Shown in pieces: positions 1 through 7,000 of a DNA stretch of 13,852 bases (position 1 is the stretch's first letter; every line of letters begins with the position of its first letter). The notes beneath the pieces are model-generated. The model was not told the origin of the DNA and made no database searches. It saw only the letters and a program-made list of their open reading frames with translations. Location of the stretch: assembly GCA_031384695.1 (NCBI GenBank), contig JANNAV010000030.1, positions 1-13,852 of the forward strand, given 5' to 3'. The translations under genes and the position numbers were made by a program. Source of the stretch: JANNAV01 sp031384695 (GTDB lineage: Bacteria > Pseudomonadota > Alphaproteobacteria > Rhodobacterales > Rhodobacteraceae).

Positions 1-3000
1 GGCAATGAAAGCCTGACGCGGCAGTGCGGCGAGGCGCTGCTGGCGCGCGGGCACGGGGTTGCGGCGGTGGTGAGTGCGAACCCGGACGTGCGGGAATGGG
101 CTGCGGCGCGCGGGTTGCGGGTGGCTTTGGATTGGGCCGATCTGGCGGGGATATCGGTGGATTGGCTGCTATCCATCGCCAATCTGGTGGTGATCCCCGA
201 GGCGGTTCTGGCGCTGGCACGGCGCGGCGCGGTGAATTTCCATGACGGGCCGTTGCCGGATTATGCGGGGCTGAATGCGCCGGTCTGGGCGATTTTGAAT
301 GGTGAAGTGCGGCACGGCATCAGTTGGCATCTGATGGAAGCGGGCATTGATGAGGGCGATATTCTGGAGCAGCGGCGGTTCGAAATTGCCGAGGGCGACA
401 GCGCGCTGGCGGTGAACTCGCGCTGTTTTGAGGCGGCGCTGGAGAGTTTTCCCAGTCTGATGGCGCAGTTGGAGAATGGGCTGCGTCGGCAGGTGCAGGA
501 GCTTGCGGGGCGGCGGGTTTATCGGGGGGCGGCGCGGCCTGCGGCGATGGGGCGGATTGATTTTACCCGGACGGGGGCCGAGGTGCTGCGGCTGGTGCGG
601 GGGTTGGATCATGGGCCGTACTGGAACCCTTTGTGCGTGGCGAAGATTGCCACTTCGGCGGGGGTGCTGGCGGTGGGCAGTGCTGAGGCGGTGGATGCGC
701 AGGGCACGCCGGGGGCGGTGCTGGCGGTTGGCGGTGATGCGGTGACGGTGGCCTGTGCCGGGGGTGCTGTGCGGCTTTCGGGGTTGCGGCGGCTGGATGG
801 GCGGGCGGTGGAGGCGATCACGGACCTGGTGTTGGCCAGCGCGGGAGTGGAGGCGGCGGCGGCGCTGAGTGCAGGCCTTGCGGCGGTGGCGGCGGGCGAG
901 GCGGGGATACGCCGGGTGTTCGCGGGCTTTGAGGCGGCAGTTTTGGCCGAGGCGCTGGGGGCGGATGCGGCGGCGGTGTGGGAGTGGTTTCCGCTGCGGG
1001 CGGGGCTTGCCGATATGGCGCTGGCGCTGGTGCGGTTGACAGGCCAAGCCGGGCAGGGGGGGCAGGCGGGGCTGGCGTTTGCGGCGGCGGGGCCTGTGGT
1101 GCCTGCGGGGTATTTGTCGGATTGGGTGCCGGTGGTGGTGCCGGGCGGTTCGCTTGGCGAGATGCGGGCGGGGGTGGAGGCGGGGCTGGCGAAGGCGCGC
1201 AAGTGCCCGGCGTTTGCGCTTGATCTGGGGTTGCGGGATGCGCGGTTGCGCGTGGAGGTGCCGCAGATCGGGCTGTCCGAGACGGGCGGGCCGATTGCGG
1301 GCACGGTGCTGACGGCGACGGAAGCGGGGGTGCATGTTGATGTGGCGCGCCTGCCGGGGGCGCGGGCGGTTGTGGCCCGGCTGGCGGCGATTGTGGCGGC
1401 GGTGCAGGCGGGGGCCGAGCGGTTGGCAGATATTCCGTTGTTGAGCGCGGCGGAGCGCGACCGGGCGTTATTTGCGTGCAACCAGACGGCGGTGGCCGTT
1501 GACCGCGATCTGACCACGCATGCGGCGTTCGAGGCGCAGGTGTTGCGCACGCCCGATGCGGTGGCGCTGGTGTGCGATGACCGCTCATTGAGCTATACCG
1601 CGTTGAACCGGGCCGCCAACCAGGCGGCGCACCGGTTGATGGCGATGGGGGTCAGGCCGGGGATGCTGGTGGGGCTTTGCACCACGCGCAGCCTTGATCT
1701 GGTGGTGGGAGCGCTGGCCATTCAGAAGGCGGGGGCGGCTTATGTGCCGATGGACCCCGGCTATCCGGCGGAGCGGACAGCGCTTTACATCGAGGATTCG
1801 GGCTGTGGGGTGATTGTGACGCAATCGGCGTTGGTGGCGGGGTTGCCTGCACATTCGGCACAGGTTTTGTGTCTGGACAGCGATCCGGGGCTGGCTTTGA
1901 TGCCTGCGGGCAATCCTGAAACCGGGGTTTTGCCGGGCGATCTGGCTTATATGATTTATACCTCGGGTTCCACCGGGCGGCCCAAGGGGGTGATGGTGGA
2001 GCACCGCAATGTCACCAACTTCTTTGCGGGGATGGACGCGCGGATTGGCACGGAGCCGGGGACGTGGCTGGCGGTGACCTCGCTGAGTTTCGATATCTCG
2101 GTGCTGGAGTTGTTCTGGACCTTGGCGCGCGGATTCAAGGTGGTGGTCAGTTCGGACGAGAACCGGGCGCTGGTTTCTGGTGGGTCGGTGGTATCGGCCC
2201 AGCCGATGCAGTTTTCGCTGTACTATTGGGGCAATGACGACGGGGTTGGGGCGCAGAAGTATGAATTGCTGCTGGAGGGGGCGAAATTTGCCGATGCCAA
2301 CGGGTTTTGTGCGGTCTGGACGCCCGAGCGGCATTTCCACGCCTTTGGCGGGCCCTATCCCAACCCTGCGGTAACCGGGGCGGCGGTGGCGGCGGTGACG
2401 CGGAATATCGGGGTTCGCGGTGGGTCTTGCGTGATGCCGCTGCACCATCCGATCCGCATCGCCGAGGAATGGGCGGTGATCGACAATCTGACCAATGGCC
2501 GGGCGGGGATCGCGGTGGCCTCGGGGTGGCATCCCGATGATTTCGTGCTGCGGCCCGAGAATACGCCGCCCGCCAACAAGGTGGCGATGTTCGAGATTGC
2601 CGATCAGGTGCGGCGGTTGTGGCGCGGTGAGACGGTGGCGTTTCCGACCAAGACCGGCAGTTTCGACGTTTTGACCCAGCCGCGCCCGGTTTCCAAAGAG
2701 CTGGCCCTGTGGGTGACCACGGCGGGCAACCCGGAAACCTGGCGCGAGGCGGGGGCGTTTGGGGCCAACATCCTGACGCATCTGTTGGGGCAGACGATTG
2801 ACGAGGTGGGTGGCAAGATCAGGCTTTATCATCAGGCGCTGCGCGCGGCAGGCCATGATCCGGCGAAGTTCACGGTGACGCTGATGCTGCACAGCTTTAT
2901 CGCGGCGAGCCGGGATGAGGCGCGCGAGACGGCGCGCGGGCCGATGAAGAATTATCTGCGGTCGGCCGCGGGCCTGATCAAGCAATATGCCTGGGCGTTT

Positions 3001-4488
3001 CCGGCGTTCAAAAAGCCGCAGGGCATTTCCAACCCGATGGATATTGATATCGCCTCGCTGGCACCCGAGGAGATGGACGCGATTCTGGACTATGCGTTCG
3101 AGCGGTACTTTGAGGATTCGGGGCTGTTTGGCACGGTGGAGGATGCGGCCGCGCGGGTGGAGGCGCTGAAGCGGATCGGGGTGGGCGAGGTTGCCTGTCT
3201 GATTGACTACGGCATTGCGACGGAGACGGTGCTGCAATCGCTGCGGCCTTTGGCGGAGGTGTTGCGCCGCGCCAATGCGGGCGGGGCGGCGGCGGGGGAT
3301 TATTCGATTGCGGCCCAGATGGTGCGGCACCGCGTAAGCCATTTGCAATGCACGCCTTCGATGGCGCGGATGATTGCGATGAACGGGGAGTCGCGGGCGG
3401 CGCTGGGCGGGCTCAGCACGTTGATGCTGGGGGGGGAGGCGCTGCCTTCGGCTTTGGTCGGTGATCTGCAAGCCGCGACCGGCGCGCGGATATTGAACAT
3501 GTACGGGCCGACGGAGACGACGATCTGGTCATCGACCGAGGTGGCTATGGCGGATGGCGGGGTGGTGAACATCGGCACGCCGGTTGCGAATACGCAGTTT
3601 TATGTGCTGGACCCGGCGGGCGAGCCGGTGCCGCCGGGGGGGACGGGTGAGTTGTGGATCGGTGGCCACGGCGTGGCGCGCGGCTATTGGCAGCGGCCCG
3701 ATCTGACGGCGGACCGGTTCCGGGTGGACCGCTTTACGCCGGTGGCGCGCGCGGCACCCTGGGGCGCGCGCATTTATGGCACCGGCGATCTGGTGCGGCT
3801 GCGGGCCGATGGCAAGTTGGATTTTCTGGGCCGGGCGGATCATCAGGTGAAGCTGCGCGGTTACCGGATTGAGTTGGGCGAGATCGAGGCGGTGCTGGAG
3901 GCGATTTCGGGGGTGCGGCAGGTGGTGGTTCTGGCGCGCGAGGACAGCCCCGGCGATGTGCGGCTGGTGGCTTATGTGGTGGGGGACGTGGATGTGGCCG
4001 CGTTGCGCGCAGGCGTGGCGGGGCGGTTGCCGGGGCATATGATTCCGGCGCATTTCGTGGCGATGGCTGCGTTGCCGCTGACGCCGAACCGCAAGGTGGA
4101 CCGCAAGGCGCTGCCGAAACCGGGCGATGTGGCGGAGGCGCAGGCGGTGGTCGAGCCGCCGCTTGCCGGTGGGGTTGAGGCGCGGCTGGCCGCGATCTGG
4201 AGCCGGGTGCTGGGGGTGGCCAGAGTTGGGCCGCGCGACAGTTTCTTTGCGCTGGGCGGGCATTCGTTGCTGGCGGTGCAGGTGCACCGCGAGATCCGCG
4301 CCGAGATGGGGGCGGCGTCGCTGTCGATCACCGATATCTTCCGCTATCCGACGTTGGGTGCGCTGGCACGGCATCTGGCGGCGCGGACGGCTGCTGTTGC
4401 GCCAGATGCGCCCTCGAATGACCGGGCGGACGCTCGGGCCGATGCGATGGCGCGGCGGTTGGCGATGCGGCAGGGCCGGGCGGGGTGA
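1..4488 (+). CDS. Formyltransferase / NRPS adenylation-monooxygenase-carrier protein, 5' partial
   Basis: Single-module nonribosomal peptide synthetase. The frame is open from base 1 and begins inside the formyltransferase fold (GNESL), so the true start is off the window; a GTG at 67 is internal. Numbering residue 1 at base 1: formyltransferase N-domain ~1-165 with N79, H81 and D117, the same spacing as the catalytic Asn/His/Asp of Fmt; C-domain ~185-270; a condensation C-terminal remnant ~305-490 without HHxxxDG; adenylation domain ~500-1378 with YTSGSTGRPKG (1957), FDIS (A4), YGPTETT (A5), YGTGDL (A7) and NRKVDRK (A10). Between A4 and A5 (~2203-3280) sits a luciferase-like FMN monooxygenase with WTPERHFH and ASGWHPDDF, typical of the MupA/Atu3671 family. 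The carrier domain has LGGHS, with Ser1422 as the pantetheine site. Pocket residues suggest glycine. There is no thioesterase. The last ~30 residues are a charged tail. Domain calls are strong; substrate and product are inferred. Confidence 0.93.
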   Translation, partial: GNESLTRQCGEALLARGHGVAAVVSANPDVREWAAARGLRVALDWADLAGISVDWLLSIANLVVIPEAVLALARRGAVNFHDGPLPDYAGLNAPVWAILNGEVRHGISWHLMEAGIDEGDILEQRRFEIAEGDSALAVNSRCFEAALESFPSLMAQLENGLRRQVQELAGRRVYRGAARPAAMGRIDFTRTGAEVLRLVRGLDHGPYWNPLCVAKIATSAGVLAVGSAEAVDAQGTPGAVLAVGGDAVTVACAGGAVRLSGLRRLDGRAVEAITDLVLASAGVEAAAALSAGLAAVAAGEAGIRRVFAGFEAAVLAEALGADAAAVWEWFPLRAGLADMALALVRLTGQAGQGGQAGLAFAAAGPVVPAGYLSDWVPVVVPGGSLGEMRAGVEAGLAKARKCPAFALDLGLRDARLRVEVPQIGLSETGGPIAGTVLTATEAGVHVDVARLPGARAVVARLAAIVAAVQAGAERLADIPLLSAAERDRALFACNQTAVAVDRDLTTHAAFEAQVLRTPDAVALVCDDRSLSYTALNRAANQAAHRLMAMGVRPGMLVGLCTTRSLDLVVGALAIQKAGAAYVPMDPGYPAERTALYIEDSGCGVIVTQSALVAGLPAHSAQVLCLDSDPGLALMPAGNPETGVLPGDLAYMIYTSGSTGRPKGVMVEHRNVTNFFAGMDARIGTEPGTWLAVTSLSFDISVLELFWTLARGFKVVVSSDENRALVSGGSVVSAQPMQFSLYYWGNDDGVGAQKYELLLEGAKFADANGFCAVWTPERHFHAFGGPYPNPAVTGAAVAAVTRNIGVRGGSCVMPLHHPIRIAEEWAVIDNLTNGRAGIAVASGWHPDDFVLRPENTPPANKVAMFEIADQVRRLWRGETVAFPTKTGSFDVLTQPRPVSKELALWVTTAGNPETWREAGAFGANILTHLLGQTIDEVGGKIRLYHQALRAAGHDPAKFTVTLMLHSFIAASRDEARETARGPMKNYLRSAAGLIKQYAWAFPAFKKPQGISNPMDIDIASLAPEEMDAILDYAFERYFEDSGLFGTVEDAAARVEALKRIGVGEVACLIDYGIATETVLQSLRPLAEVLRRANAGGAAAGDYSIAAQMVRHRVSHLQCTPSMARMIAMNGESRAALGGLSTLMLGGEALPSALVGDLQAATGARILNMYGPTETTIWSSTEVAMADGGVVNIGTPVANTQFYVLDPAGEPVPPGGTGELWIGGHGVARGYWQRPDLTADRFRVDRFTPVARAAPWGARIYGTGDLVRLRADGKLDFLGRADHQVKLRGYRIELGEIEAVLEAISGVRQVVVLAREDSPGDVRLVAYVVGDVDVAALRAGVAGRLPGHMIPAHFVAMAALPLTPNRKVDRKALPKPGDVAEAQAVVEPPLAGGVEARLAAIWSRVLGVARVGPRDSFFALGGHSLLAVQVHREIRAEMGAASLSITDIFRYPTLGALARHLAARTAAVAPDAPSNDRADARADAMARRLAMRQGRAG

Positions 4489-5135
4489 GTGCGGTCCTGG
4501 CTGAGGCGTTGCGACGAAGATTGCCTGCGGGGTTGGGGTTGGGTTGGGCCGATCCGCGATTGCCGGTGCCGGTTTGGCCGGGCGAGGCGATAGCGGCGGT
4601 GCCCGCACGGCAGACCGAGTTTGCTGCCGGGCGATGGGCGGCGCGGGCGGCGATGGCCGGGATCGGGCTGCGGGCGGCGGCTATTCCGATGGGGGCGGAC
4701 CGCGCGCCGGTCTGGCCTTTGGGGGTTACGGGGTCGATCAGCCACAGTGCCAGCGCCTGTCTGGCGGTGGTGGGGCGTGCGGAGGTTTGGGACGGGATCG
4801 GGTTGGATATTGAGCCTGCGACGGCACTGGCGCCGGAGTTGTGGGCGGCGGTGCTTGATGCGGCGGAGCAGGCGGCGCTGGGCGAGGTGCCGGGTTTGCA
4901 GGCCAAGCGGATTTTTACGGCGAAAGAGGCGGCTTACAAGGCGCAGTATCCGGCAAGCCGGGCCTTGTTCGGCTTTGAGGCGCTGCGGATCGGGATGGAC
5001 CTTGCGGATTTCACCGCGACCTTCACCCAAGCGGTGCCGCCTTTTGCGGCGGGGCACTGCCTGCGCGGGGTGCATTTTGCGGCGGACGGGCATCTGGTAT
5101 CGCTGGTGGTGATCGCGGCGGGGGGTGAGGCCTAA
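4485..5135 (+). CDS. 4'-phosphopantetheinyl transferase, EntD type
   Basis: Transfers phosphopantetheine from CoA to the active serine of carrier domains; the obvious client is the NRPS just upstream. The 216-residue protein has the family motifs in order: GSISHS (83-88), GLDIEP with metal-binding D108 and E110, and FTAKEAAYKAQYP with K147, E148 and K152. The length fits the Sfp/EntD group. The start is GTG at 4485, whose last two bases lie in the TGA stop of the NRPS (GTGA), so the two genes should be translationally coupled. The stop TAA (5133-5135) overlaps the stop of the opposing peptidase gene, leaving no room for a classical terminator. No other carrier protein is visible in the window, so a wider role (siderophore or other NRPS/PKS) cannot be judged. 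Family assignment is sure; dedication to this NRPS is inferred from the overlap. Confidence 0.93.
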   Translation: MSAVLAEALRRRLPAGLGLGWADPRLPVPVWPGEAIAAVPARQTEFAAGRWAARAAMAGIGLRAAAIPMGADRAPVWPLGVTGSISHSASACLAVVGRAEVWDGIGLDIEPATALAPELWAAVLDAAEQAALGEVPGLQAKRIFTAKEAAYKAQYPASRALFGFEALRIGMDLADFTATFTQAVPPFAAGHCLRGVHFAADGHLVSLVVIAAGGEA

Positions 5136-5863
5136 AGCGACATGATGCCGTAGGTTGCCAGCGGGATGTCGCGCAGCAGGCTGGCGTAGCTTTTCGACAG
5201 GATCACGCCCTGACCGACCGGGTAGGGGTTGTAGATGCGCAGGGTGGTGGACTGGCCGTCGGGGCCGTGCGAGCCGCGCGCGCCGACGATAACATAGTAG
5301 TGCCCGGACGAGCCGCGCCCTTGCCGGAAGCTGCGCGGGTTCCATAAGAGTTCCATCATCAAGGGCCCGCTGGAAAGCATCTGGATCAGGCCATCGACGC
5401 GCCAGCTTTGCGGTGCGTGATAGCGCAGGCCGTGGATGCGGGCGAAGGTCTGATGCACGTTCAGGCTTGCGCCTGCTTCGGATTCGTTCAACAGCCCGCC
5501 ATCGCCTGCAAGCAGGCTGGCGGGCGTGCGCATGCGGATGGCCGAGATCGCAGCCCCCAGCACCATCGCGGTGGCGGCGGCCCAGCAGGTGGTTTCGGTG
5601 GGCTGGGTCAGGAACTGGACGTTGTGCAGGATGGGGCGGCTTTGCTCGGTTTCATAGACCGCATCCAGCGTGCAAGGCCCGGCGATGCCATCAACCTCCA
5701 GCCATTTCGCCAGCTGAAACGCCCGCACCGCGCGCACGGTGGGCTGATCATAGATGCCGTTGATCATCAGGTTCGGGCTGGGATTGAGGCGGCTGTTGAG
5801 GGCCAGTTGCAAATCACGCACGAAGGGGCCGGAGTTGCCTGGGCGCAAAATTCTGCTTTGCAT
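5132..5863 (-). CDS. Peptidoglycan-binding domain / papain-like cysteine peptidase
   Basis: A 243-residue protein. Residues ~5-70 are a PG_binding_1-type repeat (RPGNSGPFVRDLQ, then INGIYD, RAFQ and VDGIAGP). Residues ~80-243 look like a papain-like peptidase of the C39/C70 (AvrRpt2) kind: Q87 and C93 in TQPTETTCWAAA, H188 in SGHYYVIVGARG, and N212 in IYNPYP as the likely third residue. I chose the ATG at 5863 over an in-frame ATG at 5896 because AAGGAGGT (5867-5874) sits just before it and the PG-binding fold begins at once after it. There is no signal peptide or membrane segment, odd for a protein with a wall-binding domain; it may leave by a dedicated system or act inside the cell. It is convergent with the phosphopantetheinyl transferase gene. 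The substrate is unknown and the exact peptidase family is less certain than the Cys/His signature. Confidence 0.85.
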   Translation of the reverse strand: MQSRILRPGNSGPFVRDLQLALNSRLNPSPNLMINGIYDQPTVRAVRAFQLAKWLEVDGIAGPCTLDAVYETEQSRPILHNVQFLTQPTETTCWAAATAMVLGAAISAIRMRTPASLLAGDGGLLNESEAGASLNVHQTFARIHGLRYHAPQSWRVDGLIQMLSSGPLMMELLWNPRSFRQGRGSSGHYYVIVGARGSHGPDGQSTTLRIYNPYPVGQGVILSKSYASLLRDIPLATYGIMSL

Positions 5864-6021
5864 CGAACCTCCTTCCTCAAATGAAACGACCGCCAAAAAT
5901 GCTTTGTCTCAGGCCCCGTGGAAAACGGGTATGACTCCAGACTATGCCAAGTGGAAGCGGCGCTCAAGAAATCCTTTTGCCCCAAGGCGTCACAGTTGCG
6001 TTTTTTCAGGCGGGTGCAGCG
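5864..6021. other. Gap between the LysR stop and the peptidase start
   Basis: 158 bp without a convincing gene, holding the leader of the peptidase gene. A small hairpin is present: CCCGT (5915-5919), loop GGAAA, ACGGG (5925-5929). On the minus strand it is not followed directly by a T run, so it is a poor intrinsic terminator for the LysR gene. Minus-strand hexamers such as TTGAGC and CATAGT resemble promoter elements but their spacing is short, so I do not call a promoter. Confidence 0.5.
5867..5874 (-). promoter_or_regulatory. Strong Shine-Dalgarno site of the cysteine peptidase gene
   Basis: On the minus strand this reads AAGGAGGT, a near-perfect complement of the 16S rRNA 3' end, with three bases before the ATG at 5863. 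It is the strongest ribosome binding site I see in the window and decides the start of the peptidase gene; the upstream in-frame ATG at 5896 would place this site inside the coding region. Confidence 0.75.
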
Positions 6022-6912
6022 TTACCGCCGCAACCTGTCGCCCAGACGCGCGGCCTCGTCCAGCAGGGCCGCGAGGACGGGGGTTTGCAACTCGCGGCGG
6101 GTGGCGATCAGGCCGACCAGATGTTCGGCCTCGGGATCGGTTATCGGCAGCACATGGAGGCCCGCGCCCGCAAACATCTCGGCCAGACGTTTTGGCACCA
6201 CCGAGGCCCAGCCGCCCGAGCGCACATGGGCGATGAGGGCGATGGAGGAGTTGGATTCAACGGTTGGCGTGACGCGCGCCCCCGCCTCGGCCAGATGCTG
6301 GTTGACGATGCGGCGGTTTTGCATATCGGCGGTCAGCAGGCAGAGGCGCTGTTCGGCAACCTCGGCCCAGGTGACGCTGGTTTGCGCCGAAAGGGCGGAA
6401 CCGCTGGCGCAGAGAAAGCGGTAGAACTCGGTGTAAAGCGGCACTTGCGCCACCCGGCCCAAGGGTTCGTTGTCAAGGTAGGTGATGCCCGCGTCGAGTT
6501 CCAGGGTGTCGATCCCGGCAAGGATTTCGGCGCTGGTGCGCGACAGGACAGTGACGCGGACGTTGGGGTGGCGGGCGGTGAAGGGGGCGGTCAGGTCGGC
6601 CACCATCGGCAGGGCGGTGGGGATGACGCCGATGCGCAGGTTGCCCGAAAGGCCCGCGCGCACCGAGCGCATCTCGTCTTTCAGGGCGCGCATGTCGCCC
6701 GAGATGCGCCGGGCCCAATCGAGCACGCGGGCACCTTCGGGGGTGAGGCCCTGAAACCGCGAACCGCGAAACACCAGTTGCACGCCAAGCTGATCCTCAA
6801 GCTGACGGATGGCTGAGGAAAGCGTGGGCTGGGTGACGCGGCATGCCTCGGCGGCGCGGCCAAAGTGCCGCTCATGCGCGAGGGCTACGAACATTTCCAG
6901 CTTGTCGATCAT
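6022..6912 (-). CDS. LysR-family transcriptional regulator
   Basis: DNA-binding regulator of 296 residues, a usual length for the family. The N-terminus is a winged helix-turn-helix (residues ~3-60; HFGRAAEACRVTQPTLSSAI and QLEDQLG are diagnostic), followed by a linker helix and a periplasmic-binding-like effector domain from ~90 (LRIGVIPTALPMV, LDAGITYLDNEPLG, LCLLTADMQNRR). I prefer the ATG at 6912 because MIDKLEMFVALAHE is the standard LysR beginning; an in-frame start at 6972 would add 20 unrelated residues. From memory, the sequence resembles regulators found beside NAD-dependent formate dehydrogenase (fds) operons in alphaproteobacteria, but no such operon is in the window, so the effector and targets are open. 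It is divergent from the S49 peptidase gene, with 74 bp between the start codons, so control of that operon and of itself is plausible. Confidence 0.9.
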   Translation of the reverse strand: MIDKLEMFVALAHERHFGRAAEACRVTQPTLSSAIRQLEDQLGVQLVFRGSRFQGLTPEGARVLDWARRISGDMRALKDEMRSVRAGLSGNLRIGVIPTALPMVADLTAPFTARHPNVRVTVLSRTSAEILAGIDTLELDAGITYLDNEPLGRVAQVPLYTEFYRFLCASGSALSAQTSVTWAEVAEQRLCLLTADMQNRRIVNQHLAEAGARVTPTVESNSSIALIAHVRSGGWASVVPKRLAEMFAGAGLHVLPITDPEAEHLVGLIATRRELQTPVLAALLDEAARLGDRLRR

Positions 6913-6986
6913 CCGGGCAGGATGGCCACAAATGCCGCACAGATTCCAGACTTGTCGGCAGGGCCGCCGCACCTTACCTGTAGCTT
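6913..6986. promoter_or_regulatory. Divergent control region, LysR / S49 operon
   Basis: 74 bp between the two divergent start codons must hold the promoters of both units unless these lie inside genes. I see no clear -35/-10 pair or Shine-Dalgarno on either side. A perfect 14-bp palindrome begins at the S49 start codon next to this gap. The regulatory role is inferred from the divergent layout, which is common for LysR genes. Confidence 0.45.
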
Positions 6987-7000
6987 ATGAAATATTTCAT
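6987..7000. repeat. Perfect 14-bp palindrome over the S49 start codon
   Basis: ATGAAATATTTCAT reads the same on both strands and includes the start codon and the next codons (Met-Lys-Tyr-Phe). The next base pair out breaks the symmetry. It could be a protein-binding site or reduce access to the start codon, but such an AT-rich palindrome could also arise from the coding sequence by chance. Confidence 0.5.

Noticed and set aside
169..3471. Long minus-strand open frames opposite the NRPS (169-1335, 1585-3471)
   Set aside because: Arg/Pro/His-rich translations with no domain-like sequence; they are the mirror of a GC-rich coding strand.
67..4488. GTG at 67 as the start of the NRPS gene
   Set aside because: The frame is open to base 1 and the upstream codons (GNESLTRQCGEALLARGHG) belong to the formyltransferase fold, so the gene is cut by the window edge.
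5864..5896. Upstream ATG at 5896 for the cysteine peptidase
   Set aside because: It would bury the near-perfect Shine-Dalgarno at 5867-5874 inside the coding region and add residues unlike the PG-binding fold.
5915..5929. Hairpin CCCGT-GGAAA-ACGGG as the LysR terminator
   Set aside because: The stem is only five pairs and no T run follows directly on the minus strand.
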